DNA from: Acidobacteriota bacterium
GTDB lineage: Bacteria; Acidobacteriota; UBA6911
Reading direction: 5' to 3'
DNA: 8,742 bases
NCBI GenBank assembly: GCA_017860075.1
Contig: JAFNAH010000045.1
Coordinates: 1 to 8,742, forward strand
The translations under genes were made by a program, and so were the position numbers. Within the stretch, counting starts at the first letter, position 1, and every line of letters begins with the position of its first letter. The notes under the pieces are model-generated. The model saw only the letters and a program-made list of their open reading frames with translations, was not told the DNA's origin and did not search any database. This document shows positions 1 to 5,993 of this stretch, piece after piece.

Positions 1-54
1 TCGGGATTTCTCTCCGCCAGGGCCCGCAATCCGGCTCCGTGGGCGGTGCCTCAT
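1..54 (-). CDS. Possible start of a downstream gene, overlapping the preceding stop codon (partial)
   Basis: On the minus strand the stop codon of the PATAN/J/TPR gene (TGA, 53-51) is part of an ATGA overlap, with an ATG at 54-52. From that ATG the frame stays open for the 18 codons left in the window, and its product would begin MRHRPRSR. A four-base ATGA overlap is a common arrangement for translationally coupled genes, which is the only reason to list it. A second possible start in another frame is the TTG at 26-24, preceded by a GGAG. Too little is present to assign a family, and this could equally be intergenic DNA. Confidence 0.25.
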   Translation of the reverse strand, partial: MRHRPRSRIAGPGGEKSR

Positions 55-1454
55 TTGATACTGCTAAGGAGTCTGAGGGCTTCTGCATTACCCGGGTCCC
101 ACCGCAGGGCTTGTTCGAACTGGACCGCGGCCCTCTTGGGCAACTCTACCTTGAGGTACAGCTTTCCCAGCTCCATATAGCTGTCCAGGGACGTGCTATC
201 CAGTTCCAGCGCCCTCAGCAGGTGCTTCTCAGCTTCCTTTCTCAGCCTTACGATTCCGCTCTGCGCCACCCCCAGGTAATGATGGAATTTGGCGATCTCC
301 GGGCGCAGCCACACACACTCCTTCAAATGTGTGACCGCCCGTTCGTAGTCGCCTTTCGCGAGGGCAATGCGGCCGGTCCGGTAAAGCCCATCAACCATCT
401 TCTCCTGGTCTGCGTCAGTCGACGAACGCGCCTGCAGCGCTGAGTCGAGCTGGTTGGAATTCCTGGCTCTCTCGGCGTCGTACTCGGCGCGTGTAAGCGC
501 GTCGCCGAGAGTGGAGTAGGCGCGGTTGACATAGGTGAACAGCTTCTCAACCCTTGTTCGAAGCTCGGGGCTGTGCTCCGCGGACTGGAACCGGTCAGGA
601 TGGTATTTCCTGGCCAGCTCGTGGTAGGCCGTTTTGATGTCCGCTTCGGGAGCCTCCGGAGGCACGGAGAGGACCTCGTACAGGCTGGCCGTTTCAAAAC
701 GGACGAGGAGGTCGTCGATTTCCTGACTGCGGGCTCCCTTGCCGGCACCTTCCCCGGGGAGGGTTGCCTGCAGGTCGATCAACCCGAGCACCAGGAGGCG
801 CTGGATCAGTTCCACGGGCTGGGCGTCTCCAGAGGGGAGTACCGCGATGGCCTCCTCGATCGGAATTGGGCCTTGAACGATGGAGAGCGCAAACGCTTCG
901 ACGGAGCTCAGCGGGAGGTCCCGGCGCCCGTTGTCGGCCGCCACTGCAGGCACTAGGTAGCCCCTAAAAGGGCAAAGGCTCGATGGCGCTCTGTGGTCAG
1001 AGACCACCCGGCGGGCAGCGAGCACGATCATCTCCGGCAATGGAGCGGTGAGGTTGACGAGCTTTCGCAGGAACCTGTCGCCGGGATAGAAGCGGATCTT
1101 CGGCTCGGCCCATGCCAGCAGGGTGGCTAGAATGCTAACGGCCTGTTCTCGAAGGCCTTCCTGAAGGTCGGCCGCTCCGATCTTGGCCCCGCGAAGCACC
1201 GCCTGATCGGCCGTCATGCCCCCCTTCATCATGGAAGCGATGGTGTGCAGTGCAGTGCGATTGACGAGCTTCATTCGCACCAGGACGCGAACCAGGTGAT
1301 CATCAGGAGCATTACTCTCGGCATAGGCCAGCAGCCCGCCTCTGATCGCCAGCTGCTTCTTGATGGAGCCCATCTCTGCCCGGAGAATCCCCGTTTGCCG
1401 GCTTCGATGGATCTCGAGCAGCGCATCCACTAGATTCGGTCGATTTTCCTGCAT
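51..1454 (-). CDS. DUF4388 (PATAN)-type + DnaJ J-domain + TPR protein
   Basis: A multidomain cytoplasmic protein of 467 residues from the ATG at 1454, or 524 residues if the in-frame TTG at 1625 is used. Numbering follows the long form. Residues about 62-182 resemble the DUF4388/PATAN domain found in bacterial signalling proteins. Residues about 314-383 are a J domain with the HPD tripeptide intact (342-344, in KYHPDRF), so it could stimulate an Hsp70 ATPase. Residues about 410-521 are roughly three TPR units (for example GDYERAVTHLKECVWLRP). There is no Gly/Phe-rich segment or zinc-finger domain, so it is not the general chaperone DnaJ. Residues 1-57 are low complexity and match no domain. 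Neither start has a good Shine-Dalgarno; ATG 1454 lies just before the conserved domain, while TTG 1625 would leave only 43 nt to the upstream CPBP gene. A scaffold or regulatory co-chaperone role is inference. Confidence 0.85.
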   Translation of the reverse strand: MQENRPNLVDALLEIHRSRQTGILRAEMGSIKKQLAIRGGLLAYAESNAPDDHLVRVLVRMKLVNRTALHTIASMMKGGMTADQAVLRGAKIGAADLQEGLREQAVSILATLLAWAEPKIRFYPGDRFLRKLVNLTAPLPEMIVLAARRVVSDHRAPSSLCPFRGYLVPAVAADNGRRDLPLSSVEAFALSIVQGPIPIEEAIAVLPSGDAQPVELIQRLLVLGLIDLQATLPGEGAGKGARSQEIDDLLVRFETASLYEVLSVPPEAPEADIKTAYHELARKYHPDRFQSAEHSPELRTRVEKLFTYVNRAYSTLGDALTRAEYDAERARNSNQLDSALQARSSTDADQEKMVDGLYRTGRIALAKGDYERAVTHLKECVWLRPEIAKFHHYLGVAQSGIVRLRKEAEKHLLRALELDSTSLDSYMELGKLYLKVELPKRAAVQFEQALRWDPGNAEALRLLSSIK

Positions 1455-1668
1455 GCGTGACCCATTTCCCGGGGGACCTGTTCCGATCCCCGGGGAAGCT
1501 GCTGCTGCGGTATCGCTCCGCAGGTCCGCGCCGCGGCTGAATAGACTCGCCAGCCGGGAACCGATGGAGCCCTGACCGGATGCGGCCCTCGGCCACTCTT
1601 CTTTGCAGTGATCTTCCTGGAGCAATCCCCAGGTTCATATCGGCCGGATCGGGGATCGTGATACGGGT

Positions 1669-2403
1669 CTATTTCGTGGGAGTCGAAATCAACCAGTAGC
1701 CCAGAAGCGCCAGAACGTCATAGAGGGCGTGAGCCACCATCGGAGCAATCAGGCTCCCGCGGGCGATGTACAGAATTCCGAAGAGCATGCCGTACACTGA
1801 AGCCACTACAATTCCCTGCAGGCCTTGAACATAGTGACCGGCGCCGAATGCGAGGCTCCAGACGACCAGCCCCACCCTGACGCCGCCGAGGTGCTCCCGG
1901 AAGCGTGTCAGTATGAAGGCGCGCTGGAGTTCCTCCTTGAAGCCGCCGGCGTATAAGGCCGAGCACAGGAAGAACACCAGGTCCCGGCGGGTCCTGATCA
2001 TATCGATGAGGGGATTGCGCTCGAGGAAGTACTTCGGAAGGAAGATGCGGAAACCGGCCGCGATCAGAGCATTGGCAAGAAACAGAATGGGCACAAGCGC
2101 CAGACCAAAGGCCACGTGCGATTTCCACTGGTCGCGTCTCAGCCCGAGATCCCGGAAGCTCTCACCGTGCATCCGGAGAACGAGCAGCATCAGAAGGAGC
2201 GCGATCGAAGCCTCCAGGAGTATGAAGGCTGAGATCGTGCGTGCATCGGCAACGCTCAATAGCGGCCCTCCGTGAATCGCAGTGAAGGGCAGCGCAGCGA
2301 AGAAGCTCGACACCAGGCCGGACAGCAGCAGAACCTCGAGGAGCGCCTGAAGGCGATCCATCCAGGCAACGATGGGACGGTTAGGGAGGGGTTCCGATTC
2401 CAT
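1669..2403 (-). CDS. CPBP family intramembrane metalloprotease (Abi/CAAX-like)
   Basis: A polytopic membrane protein of 244 residues, with hydrophobic segments near residues 19-40, 57-77, 97-119, 140-155 and 175-240. The three CPBP motifs are recognisable: a Glu-Glu motif (EELQRAF, residues 157-163), FGAGH (186-190, an FxxxH) and HALYD (225-229, an HxxxD/N). These residues form the metal-binding catalytic centre in the family. Motif 1 reads EExxR instead of the usual EExxxR, a variant treated under findings. Family members include CAAX-prenyl endopeptidases, bacteriocin self-immunity proteins and proteases of unknown substrate; nothing here identifies the target. The start is uncertain: ATG at 2403 is chosen, but a GTG two codons upstream (2409) is equally possible and neither has a strong ribosome-binding site. 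It lies upstream of the PATAN/J/TPR gene on the same strand and may be co-transcribed with it. Confidence 0.88.
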   Translation of the reverse strand: MESEPLPNRPIVAWMDRLQALLEVLLLSGLVSSFFAALPFTAIHGGPLLSVADARTISAFILLEASIALLLMLLVLRMHGESFRDLGLRRDQWKSHVAFGLALVPILFLANALIAAGFRIFLPKYFLERNPLIDMIRTRRDLVFFLCSALYAGGFKEELQRAFILTRFREHLGGVRVGLVVWSLAFGAGHYVQGLQGIVVASVYGMLFGILYIARGSLIAPMVAHALYDVLALLGYWLISTPTK

Positions 2404-2745
2404 AGTCACGAAGCGCTAGTCCATGATTCGCTTGTGCGGATTCATGCTGCGGACCCATTCTCGCACATGCCTCACAGACATCACTATCATATTGACCCGT
2501 CTTTTGTTAGCGCATCTTGAGGGGAGGCGCACCCTGATGGGATCGGCCGATCGTCCGACCAAAGCCAAGGCCGGTTCAGCTCTGTCCGATCTCTTTTGTA
2601 ATCATACAGTTGTGTGTTTCATCCTGCAGTATTAATATTAAGATGTAGAGGTTCTGAAGAAGCGCTGCAGTTGACTGAACCGTTCCAGGGAATAGATCAT
2701 CCAATATAGAAGTCGGGATCATATTTCCTGGCCAAGGAAAGTCCA
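2404..2745. other. Divergent intergenic region (CPBP gene / secreted protein gene)
   Basis: This stretch of about 340 bases between divergent genes contains no credible gene; the short open frames in it have no recognisable product. It should hold promoters for both sides. Leftward, TATGAT on the minus strand (2491-2486) is a good -10 but has no clear -35. Rightward, an AT-rich patch at about 2600-2641 offers TTGTGT (2610-2615) and TAATAT (2633-2638) with 17-bp spacing, and TTGACT at 2671-2676 is another possible -35. Two perfect palindromes are present: GATCGGCCGATC (2541-2552) and TTAATATTAA (2632-2641). I cannot tell whether either is an operator. Confidence 0.5.
2610..2638 (+). promoter_or_regulatory. 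Candidate promoter for the secreted-protein gene
   Basis: TTGTGT (2610-2615) and TAATAT (2633-2638) are spaced 17 bp apart within the most AT-rich part of the intergenic region. The match to the sigma-70 consensus is only partial (3/6 and 4/6), and the resulting leader would be about 100 nt. Confidence 0.2.
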
Positions 2746-3414
2746 ATGAAGACGAGCCTATTTCTGTGGCTGGCTCTTTGCTTGGCCCTGGAGACCGGAA
2801 TTGCTGGCCATCAGGCGGGCGGGGAAGCGACTCTAGCCGAGGGTACGCTAATCCAGCTGGAATTGAATGATCACCTGAGCAGCAAGCTCAATCACGAGGG
2901 GGACACGTTCACTGCATCCGTTACAGTCCCGATTTATGTCTCCGACCACCTTGTGGTGCCCAAGGGAAGCCTTGTGACGGGTAACATCTCACGCATCATC
3001 CGACCCGGTCGTTTCAAGGGAAAAGCGGTGATGAACCTGGTCTTCAAGTCGATCCGGCTTCCAGGCAGAGGCGACGTGCCGATTCTCGCCTCGCTTGACA
3101 GGCTCGACTTGTCGAAGGGGAGCGCGACGGTCATGAGCGAGAACCGCGTGGAAGGCGGCGGTTCAACGGGCAAGGATGTCGTTCGCGTGGCCACACCGAC
3201 CCTCGCGGGAGCGGGCATCGGATCCCTGGCCGGTGGAGGGACTGGGTCGGCGATCGGCGCAGGCATTGGTGCGGCCGTCGGGCTGGGAACCGTCTTCACG
3301 ACTCGCGGGAAAGATCTGGAGATTCTCCGGGGATCGGGTATGGAAATCCGCCTCGATCGCCCGCTCCAGGCTTCACCCGATACTCCTGCCGGAGGAGAGT
3401 TCCGTCAGCGCTGA
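2746..3414 (+). CDS. Secreted TrbI/VirB10-like domain protein with glycine-zipper-like segment
   Basis: A protein of 222 residues that I cannot name. Residues 1-21 look like a Sec signal peptide (basic start MKTS, hydrophobic core to about residue 16, plausible cleavage near GIA-GH). Cys12 lies within the core and is not in a proper lipobox, so it is probably not a lipoprotein. Residues about 32-120 are beta-rich, with the pattern EGTLIQLELNDHLSSKLN, then GDTFTASV, VPKGSLVTGNI and GRFKGKAVMNLVF; this resembles the C-terminal barrel of TrbI/VirB10-type proteins. Residues about 154-182 form a small-residue stretch (GAGIGSLAGGGTGSAIGAGIGAAVGLG) typical of glycine-zipper membrane segments. The ATG has a clear AAGGAAA (2734-2740). 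It stands alone, with no conjugation or type IV secretion gene nearby, so an envelope role independent of secretion is more likely. It converges with serS, leaving 36 nt in which I see no terminator hairpin. Confidence 0.82.
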   Translation: MKTSLFLWLALCLALETGIAGHQAGGEATLAEGTLIQLELNDHLSSKLNHEGDTFTASVTVPIYVSDHLVVPKGSLVTGNISRIIRPGRFKGKAVMNLVFKSIRLPGRGDVPILASLDRLDLSKGSATVMSENRVEGGGSTGKDVVRVATPTLAGAGIGSLAGGGTGSAIGAGIGAAVGLGTVFTTRGKDLEILRGSGMEIRLDRPLQASPDTPAGGEFRQR

Positions 3415-3450
3415 CTGCCTCGCAATTCCGGTGTCGAACCCGTCGCAGCT

Positions 3451-4722
3451 CTATTTCCGCAGGACTTCCAAGCCTCGCATATAAGGCCTGAGCGCCTGCG
3501 GGATCACCACCGAGCCGTCTCTCTGCTGGTAGTTCTCGAGAATGGCCAGCCATGTCCTGCCGATCGCCAGGCCGGAACCGTTCAGCGTATGCACGAACTG
3601 GCGCTTGCCATCTGCTCCCCGAAACCGAATGCCGGCGCGTCGTGCCTGGAATGCCTCGAAGTTGCTGCAGGAAGATATCTCCCTGAACCGGTTCTGACTC
3701 GGCAGCCAGACTTCAATGTCATAGGTCTTGGCACTCGAGAATCCCATATCGCCGGTACAAAGGACGACAACCCGGTAGTGCAGCCCCAGGCGCTGGAGAA
3801 TCTCCTCCGCATCCCGAGTGAGAGCCTCGAGCTCTTCATAGGACTTGTCAGGGTGGGCGAACTTGACTAATTCCACTTTGTTGAACTGGTGCTGACGTAT
3901 CAGGCCGCGCGTGTCCTTTCCGTAAGACCCGGCCTCGCTCCGGAAGCACGGAGTGTAGGCCACGAACTTCTGTGGCAGCGTTTCTCCTTCCAGGATCTCG
4001 TTCTGGTAGATGTTGGTCACCGGCACTTCGGCGGTCGGGATGAGGTAGTAGTCGGTTCCCTCCAGCCTGAACAGGTCCGTGGCAAACTTGGGCAGGTTCC
4101 CGGTACCGAAGAGGCTGGTGGAATTCGCGACAAACGGGGGCAGGACCTCGGTGTAGCCGTGTTGGGTGACATGGACCTCGAGCATGAAGTTGATCAGCGC
4201 CCTTTCCATCAAGGCGCCGGCGGCACGCAGCAGCGAAAAGCGGGTCCCGGCGATTTTGGCGGCCCGATCCAGGTCGAGTATCCCGAGGGCTGTGCCCAGG
4301 TCGACGTGATCGAGGGGTGCGAAGTCGAAGTGCGGCGCCGTGCCCCAGCGCCTGACCTCGGCGTTCGCAGCTTCGTCCGATCCCGCCGGTACGGTTTCGT
4401 GCGGCAGGTTCGGGATGCCGTGCAATATGGAGTTCAACTTCTCTTCCAGCGATCGCGAGGTCTCTTCGAGCGACTTGATCTCGTTCGAGATCTCTTTGAC
4501 CTGCGATTGTCGAACCGAAGTGTCCTGACCGCTCTTCCTGAGGCGGCCGATTTCTTCGGAGGCTTCATTCCGCTGCCTTCGGAGATCGTCGGATCTCAAG
4601 ACTATCTTCTTGAGCTCCGCATCGACCGATACCAGCTCTTCTATCGAGTAGTCGCCGCCGCGAGTCGAGAGCCGCTTCCGCACAAAATCAAGATTGGCGC
4701 GCACAAAGTTACGGTCCAGCAT
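3451..4722 (-). CDS. serS: Seryl-tRNA synthetase
   Basis: A cytoplasmic class II aminoacyl-tRNA synthetase that activates serine with ATP and charges tRNA-Ser (and tRNA-Sec where present). At 423 residues it has the normal bacterial length. Residues about 25-105 are the charged, coiled-coil tRNA-binding arm. The catalytic domain follows, with the serine-binding TAEVP (230-234), class II motif 2 from FRSEAGSYG onward (260-280, Arg261), the SSCSN segment (350-354) and motif 3 with [10 protein letters not shown] (381-390). All key motifs look intact. The ATG at 4722-4720 has AGGAAGG on the minus strand (4737-4731) at 8-nt spacing, which makes the start secure. It is divergent from galU and apparently monocistronic. 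I see no T-box leader upstream; the AT-rich stretch at 4746-4757 is the likeliest -10 area. Confidence 0.98.
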   Translation of the reverse strand: MLDRNFVRANLDFVRKRLSTRGGDYSIEELVSVDAELKKIVLRSDDLRRQRNEASEEIGRLRKSGQDTSVRQSQVKEISNEIKSLEETSRSLEEKLNSILHGIPNLPHETVPAGSDEAANAEVRRWGTAPHFDFAPLDHVDLGTALGILDLDRAAKIAGTRFSLLRAAGALMERALINFMLEVHVTQHGYTEVLPPFVANSTSLFGTGNLPKFATDLFRLEGTDYYLIPTAEVPVTNIYQNEILEGETLPQKFVAYTPCFRSEAGSYGKDTRGLIRQHQFNKVELVKFAHPDKSYEELEALTRDAEEILQRLGLHYRVVVLCTGDMGFSSAKTYDIEVWLPSQNRFREISSCSNFEAFQARRAGIRFRGADGKRQFVHTLNGSGLAIGRTWLAILENYQQRDGSVVIPQALRPYMRGLEVLRK

Positions 4723-4834
4723 GGCGTCTTCCTTCCTGGAGAAAGAGATAATTATTGCACAAAACCGCTGCGGCGACGTCTGCGACGAAGGTGTAACGTT
4801 GGCCTGTCGCGCACAGCGTGCGAATCTGGGCTAT

Positions 4835-4951
4835 CCTCGGGGCCGGAATCGGTGTCGGCATCGAGCGCAGGTGCTCTCAGTCTCGAGGTCCACCGTCCCG
4901 TCACGATTCCGGACGCCGACACCGATTGCGACCCCGATACCGGCTCCGACA
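4835..4951. repeat. Inverted pair of degenerate 6-bp (NNTCGG / CCGANN) repeat arrays
   Basis: The left array, 4835-4864, reads as five consecutive hexamers: CCTCGG, GGCCGG, AATCGG, TGTCGG, CATCGA. The right array, 4916-4951, reads in the opposite orientation as CCGACA, CCGATT, GCGACC, CCGATA, CCGGCT, CCGACA. The 26-nt arms 4837-4862 and 4912-4937 are reverse complements at 23 of 26 positions, including a perfect 13-bp core (4847-4859 with 4915-4927), and enclose a 49-nt loop. The loop contains a smaller GAGC/GCTC pairing near 4863-4876. No T-run follows, so it is not a standard terminator. The function is unknown; it may be a dispersed intergenic repeat of this lineage. Confidence 0.75.
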
Positions 4952-5013
4952 TCGAGATCCTTCCCTGATGACCGCGAAATCGCGCACGATCGGGGTCTCG
5001 CGGCCCGAGCAGG

Positions 5014-5019
5014 TATATT
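5014..5019 (+). promoter_or_regulatory. Candidate -10 element for galU
   Basis: TATATT matches the sigma-70 -10 consensus at five of six positions and lies about 64 nt before the proposed galU start. No recognisable -35 stands upstream at normal spacing, so this is weak evidence. Confidence 0.22.
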
Positions 5020-5070
5020 CAGATCGCCTTGCACTGGCACATAACTATCTTTGTGGTGCTTGACTTTGGC

Positions 5071-5078
5071 GGAGGGGG
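5071..5078 (+). promoter_or_regulatory. Shine-Dalgarno sequence deciding the galU start
   Basis: The only strong ribosome-binding sequence here is GGAGGGGG. GGAGG ends 7 nt before the TTG at 5083 but 19 nt before the ATG at 5095. This favours initiation at TTG, which adds four residues (MNHR) before MSEIRR. Confidence 0.6.
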
Positions 5079-5082
5079 TTGC

Positions 5083-5973
5083 TTGAATCACCGCATGAGC
5101 GAGATCCGTAGAGCGGTGTTCCCCGCAGCCGGTCTTGGGACGCGGTTTCTGCCCGCCACCAAAGCGCAGCCGAAGGAAATGCTGCCGCTGGTTGACAAGC
5201 CGCTGATCCAATACGTCGTCGAAGAGGCAGTGGATGCAGGTATCGAGAACCTTGTCATCGTAACCGGTCGAGGCAAGAATGCGATAGAAGACCACTTCGA
5301 CGTTTCGTTTGAGCTCGAGAGGATCCTCGAAGACAGGGGGAAATCGGATCTGCTCAAGCTGGTCCGGGCGGTTTCCGACATGGTCAACATCGTCTACGTT
5401 CGTCAAAAGGAGGCTCTGGGCCTGGGACACGCGGTGATGATGGCGGAAAATCTTGTGAATCGGGAGCCATTCGCGGTTCTGCTTGGGGACGACGTGATCG
5501 AGGCCGAACCACCGTGCATCCGGCAGATGATTGACGTCTACGAGCGACATCGCGCCAGTGTAATCGCGATCATGGAAGTGCCTCGTGACGAGGTCCAACG
5601 CTACGGGATCATCAAAGGTGCTCCGCTCGAAGGCGGAGGCGGACGCGTCTACAGGGTCGAGGATCTGGTCGAGAAGCCGTCTGTAGAAGATGCTCCGTCC
5701 AATCTGGCGATCATCGGACGCTACATCCTGACTCCGGGTATCTTTCCCGCCTTGCGGGGAACCGGACAGGGCCGCGGGGGAGAGATCCAACTGACTGACG
5801 GCCTGAGACGCCTGCTGTCGGAAGAGCAAGTCCTGGCGTATCGCTTCCAGGGGCGGAGATATGACGCCGGCGAGAAGCTGGGCTTCCTCAAAGCGACCGT
5901 GGAGTTCGCCCTCAAGAACAGCGAGCTGGGACCTGAGTTTCGCAAGTATCTGAAATCTCTAATTCTCAACTGA
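5083..5973 (+). CDS. galU: UTP--glucose-1-phosphate uridylyltransferase
   Basis: A cytoplasmic nucleotidyltransferase that converts UTP and glucose-1-phosphate to UDP-glucose, the donor for polysaccharide, glycolipid and envelope glycan synthesis. Numbering is from the proposed TTG start (296 residues, normal for bacterial GalU). The nucleotide-binding signature AAGLGTRFLPATK is at 15-27 and KEMLPLVDKP at 31-40. LGDD, with a metal-binding Asp, is at 134-137, followed by VEKP (196-199), GRYIL (212-216) and GEIQLTD (233-239). It is GalU-type rather than RfbA/RmlA-type, judged by the PKEMLPLVDKPLIQYVVEEA block. TTG 5083 is chosen because of GGAGG 7 nt upstream; ATG 5095 (MSEIRR) is the alternative. 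purD follows after 20 nt, so the two are probably co-transcribed. Confidence 0.96.
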   Translation: MNHRMSEIRRAVFPAAGLGTRFLPATKAQPKEMLPLVDKPLIQYVVEEAVDAGIENLVIVTGRGKNAIEDHFDVSFELERILEDRGKSDLLKLVRAVSDMVNIVYVRQKEALGLGHAVMMAENLVNREPFAVLLGDDVIEAEPPCIRQMIDVYERHRASVIAIMEVPRDEVQRYGIIKGAPLEGGGGRVYRVEDLVEKPSVEDAPSNLAIIGRYILTPGIFPALRGTGQGRGGEIQLTDGLRRLLSEEQVLAYRFQGRRYDAGEKLGFLKATVEFALKNSELGPEFRKYLKSLILN

Positions 5974-5993
5974 TTCCGACGGCGGGCTATCCT

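Larger units (their letters stand above)
4723..5082. other. Divergent intergenic region (serS / galU)
   Basis: About 360 bases between divergent serS and galU, with no credible gene; apparent open frames here read as low-complexity peptides generated by the repeats. It contains an AT-rich stretch next to serS (about 4746-4757) that could be its -10, an inverted pair of 6-bp repeat arrays (4835-4951), and TATATT (5014-5019), a good -10 for rightward transcription toward galU although I find no convincing -35 at 16-18 bp upstream. The galU ribosome-binding site lies at its right end. Confidence 0.55.

Noticed and set aside
1..50. A tRNA end at the left edge
   Set aside because: No T-loop, anticodon stem or CCA pattern could be arranged; the resemblance was only in base composition.
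2423..2635. Open frame of 70 codons in the intergenic region before the secreted-protein gene
   Set aside because: No Shine-Dalgarno, no domain, irregular composition and it lies across the likely promoter region.
3415..3450. Bidirectional terminator between the secreted-protein gene and serS
   Set aside because: Only 36 nt, with no stable hairpin followed by a T-run on either strand.
4723..4800. T-box or other amino-acid-responsive leader upstream of serS
   Set aside because: The ribosome-binding site is immediately upstream, and neither a terminator/antiterminator pair nor a T-box-like sequence is visible.
3889..4968. Open frame of 359 codons on the plus strand opposite serS
   Set aside because: Antisense to an intact serS; its end reads through the hexamer repeats as a low-complexity Asp/Pro/Thr peptide.
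4831..5829. Open frame of 332 codons on the minus strand opposite galU, ending in a Gly/Val-rich peptide
   Set aside because: Shadow of galU; the Gly-Ile-Gly-Val part is only a translation of the CCGANN/NNTCGG hexamers.
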